Shown here: positions 1 to 6,667 of the stretch, piece after piece
Layout: each line of letters opens with the position of its first letter
Numbering within the stretch: the stretch's first letter is position 1
From: Clostridiales bacterium
GTDB lineage: Bacteria > Bacillota > Clostridia > Oscillospirales > CAG-272
DNA: 16,900 bases
NCBI GenBank assembly: GCA_016280525.1
Contig: JAEEGW010000208.1
Span: 1-16,900 of the forward strand
Reading direction: 5' to 3'
Program-made: the position numbers and the translations under genes
Notes under the pieces: generated by a model
What the model was told of the DNA's origin: nothing
The model's database searches: none
The model's input: only the letters and a program-made list of their open reading frames with translations

Positions 1-657
1 GTAACGCCGCTTGTGTCGATAGCCGCCGGCTCGGCGATAGGGCTTCTCATAGGCCCGCCCGTTTCGGCGTTCATGTCCTGGCTCGGCGGGATCATCAACT
101 GGGCGGCGGTACAGCATCCGTTCGTTATGGGTATTGTGATATCCGTTCTTATGGGTATGTTCTTAACGCTGCCTATAAGCTCCGCGGCGATTGGCGTTTC
201 GCTCGGTCTGTCCGGCATTGCCGCCGGCGCGGCGACCGTCGGCTGCTGCGCGAATATGATAGGCTTTGCGGTAATCAGCTTCCGTGAAAACAAATTCGGC
301 GGACTTATATCGCAGGGCATAGGTACAAGTATGCTGCAAATGCCGAATATAATTAAAAATCCGCGTATATGGATACCGGCGATACTGAGTTCCGCAATAC
401 TGGGACCGGTATCCACGCTGTGGGTAAAAATGCAGGGCAACCCGATAGGCTCCGGCATGGGCACGTCCGGACTTATAGGCCCGATAATGAGCTTCACGGT
501 GATGACCGGCGCGGAAGTCGGAGAACCTGTCTGGCTCGTTATCATAAAAATAGTAATGATGTATTTCATACTTCCGGCGGCTTTGTCGCTCGGAATATCG
601 GAGCTTATGAGAAAGCTCAAATGGATCAAACCGGGAGATCTGAGTTTAAGCGTATAA
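1..657 (+). CDS. PTS transporter subunit IIC, 3' part (5' end outside window)
   Basis: The reading frame is open from base 1 and ends at TAA 655-657, so this is the C-terminal part (about 218 residues) of a gene that begins upstream. The protein is strongly hydrophobic, with about five or six membrane segments and Gly/Pro-rich loops. It carries a GNPIGSGMGTSGLIGP stretch that fits stand-alone IIC permeases of the PTS_EIIC_2 type. Such proteins are about 350 residues, so roughly 130 are missing. The GTG at 13 is an internal codon rather than a convincing start, because the same frame continues to the window edge. It should sit in the cytoplasmic membrane; the substrate cannot be told. No IIA or IIB gene is visible, and holA follows after 4 nt, suggesting co-transcription. 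Confidence 0.75.
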   Translation, partial: VTPLVSIAAGSAIGLLIGPPVSAFMSWLGGIINWAAVQHPFVMGIVISVLMGMFLTLPISSAAIGVSLGLSGIAAGAATVGCCANMIGFAVISFRENKFGGLISQGIGTSMLQMPNIIKNPRIWIPAILSSAILGPVSTLWVKMQGNPIGSGMGTSGLIGPIMSFTVMTGAEVGEPVWLVIIKIVMMYFILPAALSLGISELMRKLKWIKPGDLSLSV

Positions 658-661
658 TAAA

Positions 662-1681
662 ATGGAAAAGCAGGATATAGTAAAGCTTACAAAAGAAATA
701 ATAGCGTCCCCGCCCTCCGGACTGTATTTTCTGTACGGGAGCGAGGAATATTTGAAACGCCGTTTTCTGCTTGACTTAAAGGCCGCCGTCGTACCGGAGG
801 ACGTCGCGGATCTCAACGTTTCCACGGTCTCCGGTCCGGATCAGGCGGAGAGGGTGCTTGAGCTTGCGTACACGCTGCCGCAGTTCGCACAGAGGCGCAT
901 GATAATATGGTACAACTCCGGCTATCCCTATATCCAGCAGAGATACAAGAAAAAAGCGGATGAGATAATAGAAAAAATAAGCGGTTTTTCGTATCTCATC
1001 CTCGTTATTTACTCAACGGAGGACGAGTTCTCGGGCGCGGGCAAGGACGACAAAGCGGCTTTGTCAAAGATCAAGGGCACTACGCTGTTTTTCGATAAAC
1101 TTTCGCCCGCCCGCGTGCAGAAATGGGTCATACGCCATTTCGCCTCGGAGAATACGGCGATATCGGAAGAAGACGCGCTGTATCTTACTGCGCGGTGCGG
1201 CACGGGTATGACGGAGCTTTCCGCCGCCATATCAAAACTGTGCGCCTTCGTTACGGAAAAGGGAAGAGATAAAGTCAGCCGAGCGGATATTGAAGAGCTT
1301 ATACCGCAGAAGGTCAGTTTTTCCGCGTTTTTCATCTCGGACAACATAAGAAAACGCGACCCGTCAGCTTTGGCGGCGTATATAAGCGACGCGAAAAGCC
1401 GCGCGGAAAAGCCGCAGATGATACTGTCGTCCATAATAGCGGAAGCGGAAAAGCTCTGCCGCATAAAGCTGGCGCAGAAAAACGGACTTACGTATCAGCA
1501 GGCGGCAACTCAGCTAGGCATAAACGAATACGTTGTGAAGCTGGCTTATCCGTCCGTTTCCGAAATATCGGAAAAACGCTGTTTCAGGTTCCTGCACGCC
1601 TGCTATGAAGCGGACAAAACGGTAAAAAACACGTCGTCGGACACCTGGGGCGTGCTCATGCAGCTCGTTTGCAGTATATGA
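662..1681 (+). CDS. holA: DNA polymerase III delta subunit
   Basis: This 339-residue protein matches the clamp-loader delta subunit, which opens the beta sliding clamp and loads it onto DNA within the replicase. The N-terminal FLYGSEEYLKRRF (about residues 23-35) is the typical delta start, where a degenerate P-loop region precedes a long helix. The rest fits an AAA+ core followed by an all-helical C-terminal collar domain, and the length is normal for the family. ATG 662 lies 4 nt after the upstream stop. The ribosome site is weak, so coupling to the upstream gene is likely. The stop overlaps the ATG of the next gene (ATGA). In many Firmicutes holA is followed by rpsT; here an RNase M5-like gene follows instead. 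Confidence 0.9.
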   Translation: MEKQDIVKLTKEIIASPPSGLYFLYGSEEYLKRRFLLDLKAAVVPEDVADLNVSTVSGPDQAERVLELAYTLPQFAQRRMIIWYNSGYPYIQQRYKKKADEIIEKISGFSYLILVIYSTEDEFSGAGKDDKAALSKIKGTTLFFDKLSPARVQKWVIRHFASENTAISEEDALYLTARCGTGMTELSAAISKLCAFVTEKGRDKVSRADIEELIPQKVSFSAFFISDNIRKRDPSALAAYISDAKSRAEKPQMILSSIIAEAEKLCRIKLAQKNGLTYQQAATQLGINEYVVKLAYPSVSEISEKRCFRFLHACYEADKTVKNTSSDTWGVLMQLVCSI

Positions 1682-2262
1682 AACTGAAAATTGATATGCC
1701 CGTTATAGTTGAGGGCAAGTACGATAAGATAAAGCTCGGCTCACTGCTCGACGCTCTGATAATAACCACGGACGGCTTCGGCATTTTCAAAGACAAAAGC
1801 AAAACGGAATACATAAAAGCGGTGTGCAAAGACGGCGTTATAATAGCCACGGACAGCGACAGCGCCGGCAATCTCATACGCGGACATTTAAAGGGCGTTC
1901 TGCCGCCGGAGCTTATTTATAACGTATATATCCCGCAGATAAAAGGCAAGGAAAAACGCAAGACCGAACAATCAAAAGAAGGATATCTGGGCGTTGAGGG
2001 AACGGATAAAGAAACGCTTATCGGTCTGTTCACGCCGTTTGCGTCGCAAACCGCGCCCGAAACGGATATTATAACGAGAACGGATTTATATAATTACGGA
2101 CTGTTTGGAAAAGAAAATTCCGCGGAAAAAAGAAAAAAGCTCTGCCGCGCCCTGTCCTTGCCGGACAATATCTCGGCAAAAGCGCTGTGCGAGGCAGCCA
2201 GCAGACTTTACGGCAGAAAGAAAACGGAAGATATTATAAAAAGCATTGACGGAGAACGGTAA
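1678..2262 (+). CDS. Toprim-domain protein, ribonuclease M5-like (DUF4093 type)
   Basis: This 194-residue protein starts with a Toprim fold. Glu12 lies in VIVEGKYDK, and the acidic pair Asp59/Asp61 lies in IATDSDSAGNLIR; these are the metal-binding positions of Toprim nucleases. RNase M5 matures 5S rRNA and has the same architecture and size (about 180-190 residues). The IPQIKGKEKRK stretch followed by GVEG fits the M5-like branch often labelled DUF4093. I chose ATG 1678, which overlaps the holA stop by 4 nt (ATGA), over the TTG at 1669, because no ribosome site supports the longer form. Family is clear; whether 5S rRNA is the actual substrate is inference. Confidence 0.82.
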   Translation: MKLKIDMPVIVEGKYDKIKLGSLLDALIITTDGFGIFKDKSKTEYIKAVCKDGVIIATDSDSAGNLIRGHLKGVLPPELIYNVYIPQIKGKEKRKTEQSKEGYLGVEGTDKETLIGLFTPFASQTAPETDIITRTDLYNYGLFGKENSAEKRKKLCRALSLPDNISAKALCEAASRLYGRKKTEDIIKSIDGER

Positions 2263-2807
2263 TGACCGCATTTTTGAACGATACGATTTTCGGAGTAAAA
2301 ATAAGCACCTGGCTCATAATCGCCGGCTGCGTCCTGGCGGTTCTGGGCGTTTTATATCTGATATTTTTTAAGAAAGCAAACGCGTGGATAAAAAAGCATA
2401 AGGAAATAGTGCTTTATCTCGTTTTCGGCGTGCTTACGACGCTTGTCAATTATCTCGTGTTCTACCCGCTCGTCAACATACCGGGTATGCAGGACAACGT
2501 AAGCTGGTGGACGCTCGTCGTAAACGTCATAGCGTGGGTCGCCGCCGTCGCGTTCGCGTACGTTACGAATAAGTTTTTCGTATTCCAAAGCAAGGACAAA
2601 AGCGGAAAAACCGTTTTCCGTGAGATAGTTTCGTTCGTCGGCGCGCGCGTCGCCTCGCTTTTGATAGAAGAGGCGATACTCGCCCTGTTCGTAACCCTGC
2701 TTCATTTTAATGAGAATTTAATAAAGCTGATAGCGTCGGTAGGCACGGTCATTATAAACTACTTTTTCAGCAAGTTCGTTATTTTCAGAAAAAAGAAAAA
2801 CAGCTGA
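2262..2807 (+). CDS. GtrA-family membrane protein
   Basis: This 181-residue membrane protein has a GtrA/DPMS-like domain at about residues 48-178. Four membrane segments are visible there, with the family's paired landmarks AYVTNKFFVF (99-108) and NYFFSKFVIF (166-175). GtrA proteins are linked to moving lipid-linked sugars across the membrane for cell-surface polysaccharides or teichoic acids. An extra hydrophobic segment at about residues 16-36 precedes the domain, making five segments. The ATG overlaps the preceding TAA by one base (TAATG), and a GGAG lies 7-8 nt upstream. It is the last gene of the plus-strand run, and hairpin element A follows after 13 nt. No glycosyltransferase partner is in view, so the carried substrate is unknown. 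Confidence 0.85.
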   Translation: MTAFLNDTIFGVKISTWLIIAGCVLAVLGVLYLIFFKKANAWIKKHKEIVLYLVFGVLTTLVNYLVFYPLVNIPGMQDNVSWWTLVVNVIAWVAAVAFAYVTNKFFVFQSKDKSGKTVFREIVSFVGARVASLLIEEAILALFVTLLHFNENLIKLIASVGTVIINYFFSKFVIFRKKKNS

Positions 2808-2820
2808 AGTAATTTAAAAG

Positions 2821-2996
2821 CTTGTCCCGTAAGGGACGTATCGAGCCGAAGGCACATCGAGCCGGAACGGCAGATCGAGCGACAGCGTATCGACTTTTTA
2901 TCGATATATCGCTTACAGCGATTCGATGTGCAGACCTTAACGGTCTGCTCGATGTGTGCATCTGACGACGCACTCGATGTGTTTGCCTATGCAAAC
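2821..2996 (-). repeat. Hairpin chain element, copy A
   Basis: This is a non-coding chain of short hairpins joined by TCGA-containing linkers, filling the gap between two convergent genes. In plus-strand order the stems are: GTCCC-GTAA-GGGAC (2824-2837), GCC-GAA-GGC (2845-2853), GCCG-GAA-CGGC (2861-2871), TATCGA/TCGATA (2888-2906), ATCGC-TTACA-GCGAT (2908-2922), GCAGACC-TTAAC-GGTCTGC (2930-2948), an imperfect GTGC..GCAC stem (about 2955-2972) and GTTTGC-CTAT-GCAAAC (2981-2996). Linkers read ACATCGAG in the left half and CTCGATGT in the right half. Read on the minus strand it lines up module by module with 14038-14272. No T-run follows any stem, so a simple intrinsic terminator is not evident. 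Function unknown. Confidence 0.8.
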
Positions 2997-3005
2997 AAGA
3001 AAAAA

Positions 3006-3239
3006 CTACAATAAGATAAATATAAGCGCCATAATAACGAGCGCGTTCTTCTCCCAGCCGCCCGATATAACAATGAATATAATAACGGCGATAAGTATCT
3101 CGTCAGTCCCGATAGATGGTAAAAAGCGACCCGTGACCGGAGGCTCGGGGGCGGGTTCCGGCTGCTTTATCTGTTCTTTCGGCTGCATCGCCGTGCCGCA
3201 GTAATCTTTCGGCGGCTGTCTGTATTGCTGTGCGTACAT
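3006..3239 (-). CDS. Small membrane protein, uncharacterised
   Basis: This 77-residue protein has a hydrophilic, Pro/Gln-rich N-terminal half (about residues 1-44, with PEPAPEPP) and a hydrophobic C-terminus. The C-terminus forms two short membrane-like stretches, EILIAVIIFIVIS and NALVIMALIFILL, separated by a GGWEK turn. A hairpin membrane insertion with the N-terminal half exposed is plausible. ATG 3239 has an AAGGTG ribosome site about 6 nt upstream. It is the third of three closely spaced tiny genes (8-nt gap from the previous one). Similar short proteins with a tandem Leu/Ile-rich tail occur in Clostridia without a known role. Its end lies 9 nt from hairpin element A. Confidence 0.6.
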   Translation of the reverse strand: MYAQQYRQPPKDYCGTAMQPKEQIKQPEPAPEPPVTGRFLPSIGTDEILIAVIIFIVISGGWEKNALVIMALIFILL

Positions 3240-3247
3240 ATAACACC

Positions 3248-3529
3248 TTAGCTTAGATCCTTAAATTCCGACGCGAGCGCCGCGAGCGTAAGCAGCCGTA
3301 CGGCTTTGTCCGCTCTTGCCTGCCTTTCGGGGGAGAGAAAGGGCTTCAGCGCTTTCAGAAGCGCCGCCCCCTCCGACTGCTTTTCGGGCAGCGCAGATTT
3401 TTTTATTTCCTCCCCGCCGTCGCCCGGCGGGGAAGAGTTTCCCAGCATTGACGATACGGCGGACACCGCCGCGGACAGCTTTTCCGGATCCGATAAAAGC
3501 GCGGATAAAATATCACCGCCCTGATCCAT
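3248..3529 (-). CDS. Small helical protein, uncharacterised
   Basis: This 93-residue protein is predicted to be mostly helical. It has an N-terminal helical region (about 5-28), a Gly/Pro/Ser-rich linker (about 30-45) and a C-terminal helical region rich in Ala, Leu, Lys and Arg (about 55-92). There is no signal peptide, membrane segment or cysteine motif, and I do not recognise a family. I chose ATG 3529 rather than the upstream TTG at 3535 because AGAAGG lies 8 nt before the ATG. It overlaps the end of the upstream gene by 17 nt, which argues for translational coupling within the three-gene unit. Confidence 0.6.
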   Translation of the reverse strand: MDQGGDILSALLSDPEKLSAAVSAVSSMLGNSSPPGDGGEEIKKSALPEKQSEGAALLKALKPFLSPERQARADKAVRLLTLAALASEFKDLS

Positions 3530-3767
3530 GATCAAGACCTTCTTTTATTTTTCTCACGTTTTCCTCGCCCAGCGCGTGAAGAAGCGCTTTTATCTGCGCG
3601 TCCGAGAGTGAATTCAGCTTCTTTTTAATTCCCGCTATATCGTTCAGATACGGCGAAGAGCGCGATCTGTCAATGCCGGCGGACTCCGCCGCGGCGGATA
3701 TCTTTTCACGCAGCTCGTCGTCGGACAGCGACGTGAGCTTTTGCAGATTTTTTTTGTTCAGTTCCAT
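3513..3767 (-). CDS. Small helical protein, uncharacterised
   Basis: This 84-residue charged, helical protein contains two similar helix-start phrases: LTSLSDDELREKI (about 11-23) and LNSLSDAQIKALL (about 51-63). This suggests an internal duplication of a short helical unit. There is no membrane segment, signal peptide or metal motif, and no family is recognised. ATG 3767 is well supported: GGGGGAG lies 6 nt upstream. It is the first gene of the minus-strand cassette and is divergent from the phosphodiesterase gene across a 68-nt gap. The three products (two soluble helical, one membrane) being co-encoded suggests a shared role, which is inference only. Confidence 0.65.
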   Translation of the reverse strand: MELNKKNLQKLTSLSDDELREKISAAAESAGIDRSRSSPYLNDIAGIKKKLNSLSDAQIKALLHALGEENVRKIKEGLDHGSGR

Positions 3768-3835
3768 ATTTATCTCCCCCTTTTCATCAATATTTTATGA
3801 TTGTTATTCTGATTTGATACCGACAGGAGCGTTAT

Positions 3836-4324
3836 ATGATAAAAACCTTTTTAGTTTTTTCGGATTCCCACGGCAGTTCTTTCAATATGCAGAACGTTAT
3901 AAACAGATACCCGGAAATAGAGTGCGTCATCCATTTAGGCGACGGCGCGGAGGATACGAAATATCTGTATCTTCCGGCGACCACGGGGCTTCTTACGGTC
4001 AAAGGCAACTGTGATTTCGGCTCCAAAGAGCCGGCGCTGCTCAACGTTGAGCTGTGCGGGCTTGATTTCATCATCTGTCACGGCGACGCGTACGGCGTGA
4101 AATTCGGCGTGGGAAGATATGAGAATTTCGCCGTGCGGAGCGGCTGCGATATTGCCCTTTTCGGTCACACGCACAGCCCGTATTATAATGAAATAAAGAC
4201 GGGGAAAAAGAGCGTTTTTATATGCAATCCCGGCAGCATTTCGCGTCCGTTTATCGGCAGGCCCTCGTACGCCGTTATCAGAGTTGACGGAAAAAACGTT
4301 TCCGTCACCCACGAAACGGTGTAA
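3836..4324 (+). CDS. Metallophosphoesterase, YfcE/MJ0936 family
   Basis: This 162-residue enzyme carries all the expected metal and catalytic motifs of the small calcineurin-like phosphodiesterases. They are Asp10/His12 in FSDSHG, Asp36 in LGDG, Asn58 in KGNCD, His82 in CHGD, and His111/His113 in FGHTH. The family hydrolyses phosphodiester bonds with a two-metal centre (often Mn) in the cytoplasm; natural substrates are mostly unknown. Length is normal for the family. ATG 3836 has AGGAG about 7 nt upstream. It appears monocistronic, divergent from the small-gene cassette and 125 nt before the MarR gene. In some Firmicutes this family follows the rph-rdgB genes; here it does not. Confidence 0.9.
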   Translation: MIKTFLVFSDSHGSSFNMQNVINRYPEIECVIHLGDGAEDTKYLYLPATTGLLTVKGNCDFGSKEPALLNVELCGLDFIICHGDAYGVKFGVGRYENFAVRSGCDIALFGHTHSPYYNEIKTGKKSVFICNPGSISRPFIGRPSYAVIRVDGKNVSVTHETV

Positions 4325-4390
4325 AAAACGGCTTATTTTACCCGCTGAATGCGCGTTAAGTGAAAATTAGGTGAATTTTTTTCAAAACTG

Positions 4391-4419
4391 TTGACAAATT
4401 AATATATTTTGCCTATAAT
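4391..4419 (+). promoter_or_regulatory. Sigma-A promoter of the MarR gene with -10 palindrome
   Basis: TTGACA (4391-4396), a 17-nt AT-rich spacer and TATAAT (4414-4419) form a perfect consensus promoter, placing the transcript start near 4426. The perfect 11-bp palindrome ATAATGATTAT (4415-4425) overlaps the -10 box, and the spacer itself is an imperfect palindrome bounded by CAAA and TTTG. MarR proteins commonly repress their own genes through AT-rich palindromes in such positions, so autoregulation is likely but inferred. AAGGAGG at 4434-4440 provides a strong ribosome site 9 nt before the ATG. Confidence 0.85.
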
Positions 4420-4449
4420 GATTATGACAAATCAAGGAGGATCATCATC

Positions 4450-4875
4450 ATGAAAACAAAAAAAGGCGAATACGCGTCCGGTCTCATCAAGGAAATATCA
4501 AATCTTTATACGTTAAGGGTGCGTATAGAAGCGGAAAATCTCGGCATCAAGAATGCATACAGAACGCTTCTTACACAGCTTTACGTCAAGGACGGCGGCA
4601 CTCAGCTTGACCTGGCGGAAAAAACGGGAATGAAAGCTCCGACGGTAAGCATAACGCTTCGCAAAATGGAAAAAGACGGACTTGTGGACCGTGTAGTGGA
4701 TGAAAAGGACCTGCGCAAAACGCACGTATATCTGACGGACAAGGGCAAAAAGACGACGGAAGACCTGAAAGCCGCTATAGACAGAATAAACGAAGGTTTC
4801 GTTAAAGGACTGAGCGACGAAGAAAAAGATAAATTCACGGAAAGACTTGAATACATAAAGTCGTTTTTAAAATAA
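4450..4875 (+). CDS. MarR-family transcriptional regulator
   Basis: This 141-residue protein has the classic MarR winged-helix layout. Dimerisation helices lie at both ends, a helix-turn-helix runs from about 51 to 73 (TQLDLAEKTG then KAPTVSITLRKM as recognition helix), and the wing covers 81-99 with the D-x-R signature in VVDEKDLRKTHVYLTDKG. MarR dimers bind palindromic operators and are released by small ligands or oxidation. There are no cysteines, so a thiol-based switch is unlikely. The start follows AAGGAGG at ideal spacing. It is transcribed alone and converges on the ABC importer operon, sharing a bidirectional terminator. The importer is a candidate target because its promoter also has a palindrome over the -10 box. 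Confidence 0.92.
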   Translation: MKTKKGEYASGLIKEISNLYTLRVRIEAENLGIKNAYRTLLTQLYVKDGGTQLDLAEKTGMKAPTVSITLRKMEKDGLVDRVVDEKDLRKTHVYLTDKGKKTTEDLKAAIDRINEGFVKGLSDEEKDKFTERLEYIKSFLK

Positions 4876-4888
4876 AACGGTACGAAAA

Positions 4889-4929
4889 AAGGGCGGCCCG
4901 ACGGTCGCCCTTGATTTTTTTTGTTTTTT
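4889..4929. terminator. Bidirectional intrinsic terminator
   Basis: The stem AAGGGCG (4889-4895) pairs with CGCCCTT (4906-4912) and is followed on the plus strand by a T-rich tract at 4914-4929. On the minus strand the same stem is followed by a T-run (the A-run at 4885-4890). It therefore serves both the MarR gene and the convergent ABC transporter genes, whose stop codon lies at 4928-4930. Confidence 0.85.
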
Positions 4930-5734
4930 ACGAAAGTATCGCGCGGTCGTTTGAAAATTCTCCGCCGCTCGCTTTTGAAAACATCTCAAGCAGGTCTTCC
5001 ACGGTAAGACGCTGTTTTTCCTCGCCGGACACGTCAACTATCACTTTGCCCTCGTGCATCATGATAAGCCTGTTGCCGTGCGCTATCGCGTCTCTCATGT
5101 TGTGAGTTATCATAAGCGTGGTCAGATCGTTTTCTTTGACGATTCGCTCTGTTATCTCAAGCACCGTCGCAGCGGTCTTCGGATCAAGAGCCGCGGTATG
5201 CTCGTCAAGCAGAAGCAGCTTCGGCTGTTTCATCGCCGCCATGAGCAGAGTTATCGCCTGCCTTTGTCCGCCGGACAGCATACCGACTTTTTCGGAAAGC
5301 CGGCTTTCAAGTCCGAGATCGAGTTCGGAGAGCATTTCGCGGTATCGCGCGCGTTCCGAATTTCTGATACCCGGAGCAAACGTCTTGCGTTTGCCGCGGC
5401 GCGACGCCAGCGCGAGGTTTTCTTCTATCTGCATATCCGCCGCGGTGCCCATCATCGGGTCCTGGAACACTCTGCCCAAGTATTTAGCGCGCTTGTATTC
5501 TGGAAGCGCCGTGATGTCCACGCCGTCCAGCACTATCGAGCCGCTGTCAACGCGCCAGACGCCGGAAATGGCGTTCAGCATCGTGCTTTTTCCGGCTCCG
5601 TTGCCGCCTATGACGGTGACGAAATCGCCTTTTTCGAGCGTAAGATCAAGCCCGTTAAGCGCAACTTTTTCGTTGACCGTACCGGGATTGAATTTTTTTA
5701 CTATACCTTTAAGGGAGAGCATGACGTTATCCAT
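4928..5734 (-). CDS. ABC transporter ATP-binding protein (TrpZ-type importer ATPase)
   Basis: This 268-residue ATPase is complete. Walker A GGNGAGKST is at 43-51, the Q-loop Gln at 91, the signature LSGGQ at 153-157, Walker B LLLLDE at 173-178 and the switch His at 211. It powers the importer whose permease is encoded just upstream, overlapping by 8 nt. ATG 5734 has GGGAGG 8 nt upstream. ATPases of this branch (GNGAGKST, then QDPMMGTA after the Q-loop) accompany permeases of the BPD_transp_2 fold and lipoproteins of the ABC_sub_bind family. Members near tryptophan genes are called TrpXYZ. The bidirectional terminator follows immediately. Confidence 0.9.
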   Translation of the reverse strand: MDNVMLSLKGIVKKFNPGTVNEKVALNGLDLTLEKGDFVTVIGGNGAGKSTMLNAISGVWRVDSGSIVLDGVDITALPEYKRAKYLGRVFQDPMMGTAADMQIEENLALASRRGKRKTFAPGIRNSERARYREMLSELDLGLESRLSEKVGMLSGGQRQAITLLMAAMKQPKLLLLDEHTAALDPKTAATVLEITERIVKENDLTTLMITHNMRDAIAHGNRLIMMHEGKVIVDVSGEEKQRLTVEDLLEMFSKASGGEFSNDRAILS

Positions 5735-6626
5735 TTACGGCACCTCCCTTTTTCTTTTTGCCGCCTATCTTCTTCTTCAGGTACGGGATACCTAAGAACA
5801 CGGCGACAAGCAGAGCGGAAAGCATCTTCAAAAGGTCCGTATCAACCTTGAAGAACACGACCGTCTGGTATACTATCCAGTATATTATGGAGCCTATGAA
5901 CACGCCGGCCAGCTTAACGGCAAAATTCTTGCTTATGTGTTTTATCACAGCCTCGCCTATGATAACGGACGCAAGACCCGTTACTATCGCGCCTTTTCCC
6001 ATATTGATATCGGAAAAGCCCTGATACTGGCAGAGGATGGAACCCGCCAAAGCCACTATGCCGTTTGAGAGCGCAAGCCCTATCAGCTTCATAACGTCGG
6101 TGTTTATGCCCTGCGCGCGGCTCATTGCGCCGTTGCAGCCGGTGGCGCGTATCGCGCAGCCGATCTCCGTACCGAAGAACAGGTACAGAACGGCTATTAT
6201 CACCGCCGCGGTTATCGCAAGGAAGACGAGCGCCATAGGTACGTTTATCTGCGTCAGAAGCACTTTGAAAGTTCTTGAAGACACGGCGACGTTTGCTCCC
6301 GACATGATCTTCAGGTTGAGCGACCACAGCATAAGCTGGGTAAGTATACCAGCAAGTATGGCCGGTATTCCTAAAATTACGTGGAAGAACCACGTTATAC
6401 AGCCGGCAAGTACGCCCGCCAGTGTAGCTATAAGTATGGCAAGCCAGACGTTGACTCCGGACGTGACCAGAACGGCGCAAACGGCCGCGCCGGTACAAAC
6501 CGTACCGTCAACGGTAAGGTCGGCTATGTCAAGTATACGAAACGTTATGTAAACGCCTATCGCCATTATGCCCCAGATAAATCCCTGGGCTATGGCTCCG
6601 GGCATACTTCCGAAAAAATTACCCAT
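5727..6626 (-). CDS. ABC transporter permease (BPD_transp_2, TrpY-like)
   Basis: This 299-residue membrane protein has about eight or nine hydrophobic segments. The RATGCNGAMSRAQGINTDVMKLIGLALSN region is split here as RATGCNGAMSRAQGI then DVMKLIGLALSN, and resembles the cytoplasmic coupling loop of LivH/RbsC-type permeases. The N-terminal DLTVDGT phrase is typical of permeases paired with ABC_sub_bind lipoproteins. The C-terminal tail is Lys-rich and cytoplasmic. ATG 6626 has AAAGGA about 10 nt upstream. It lies 41 nt after the binding-protein gene and overlaps the ATPase gene by 8 nt. A single permease gene implies a homodimeric channel. Confidence 0.9.
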   Translation of the reverse strand: MGNFFGSMPGAIAQGFIWGIMAIGVYITFRILDIADLTVDGTVCTGAAVCAVLVTSGVNVWLAILIATLAGVLAGCITWFFHVILGIPAILAGILTQLMLWSLNLKIMSGANVAVSSRTFKVLLTQINVPMALVFLAITAAVIIAVLYLFFGTEIGCAIRATGCNGAMSRAQGINTDVMKLIGLALSNGIVALAGSILCQYQGFSDINMGKGAIVTGLASVIIGEAVIKHISKNFAVKLAGVFIGSIIYWIVYQTVVFFKVDTDLLKMLSALLVAVFLGIPYLKKKIGGKKKKGGAVNG

Positions 6627-6667
6627 GCTGTGATGATCCTTTCAGCCTTTATAGCTGTTTTTGACGT

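Noticed and set aside
2821..2996. Possible CRISPR array (repeated ATCGAG units with spacers)
   Set aside because: Repeats are only about 8 nt, change orientation halfway, and the intervening pieces are themselves hairpins of uneven length. No cas gene is near.
3768..3835. Forespore-type promoter (GTATCA...CATAAAATA) for the small-gene cassette on the minus strand
   Set aside because: The boxes match sigma-F/G consensus only partly and the spacing is not ideal. Not strong enough to claim sporulation control.
4325..4390. Terminator after the phosphodiesterase gene
   Set aside because: No stem of useful length precedes the T-run near 4376; the stretch is AT-rich without clear pairing.
5054..5851. 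Long plus-strand reading frames (265 and 225 codons) opposite the ABC ATPase
   Set aside because: They are antisense to a gene with complete ATPase motifs, show no family signature or ribosome site, and run across the ATPase-permease junction.
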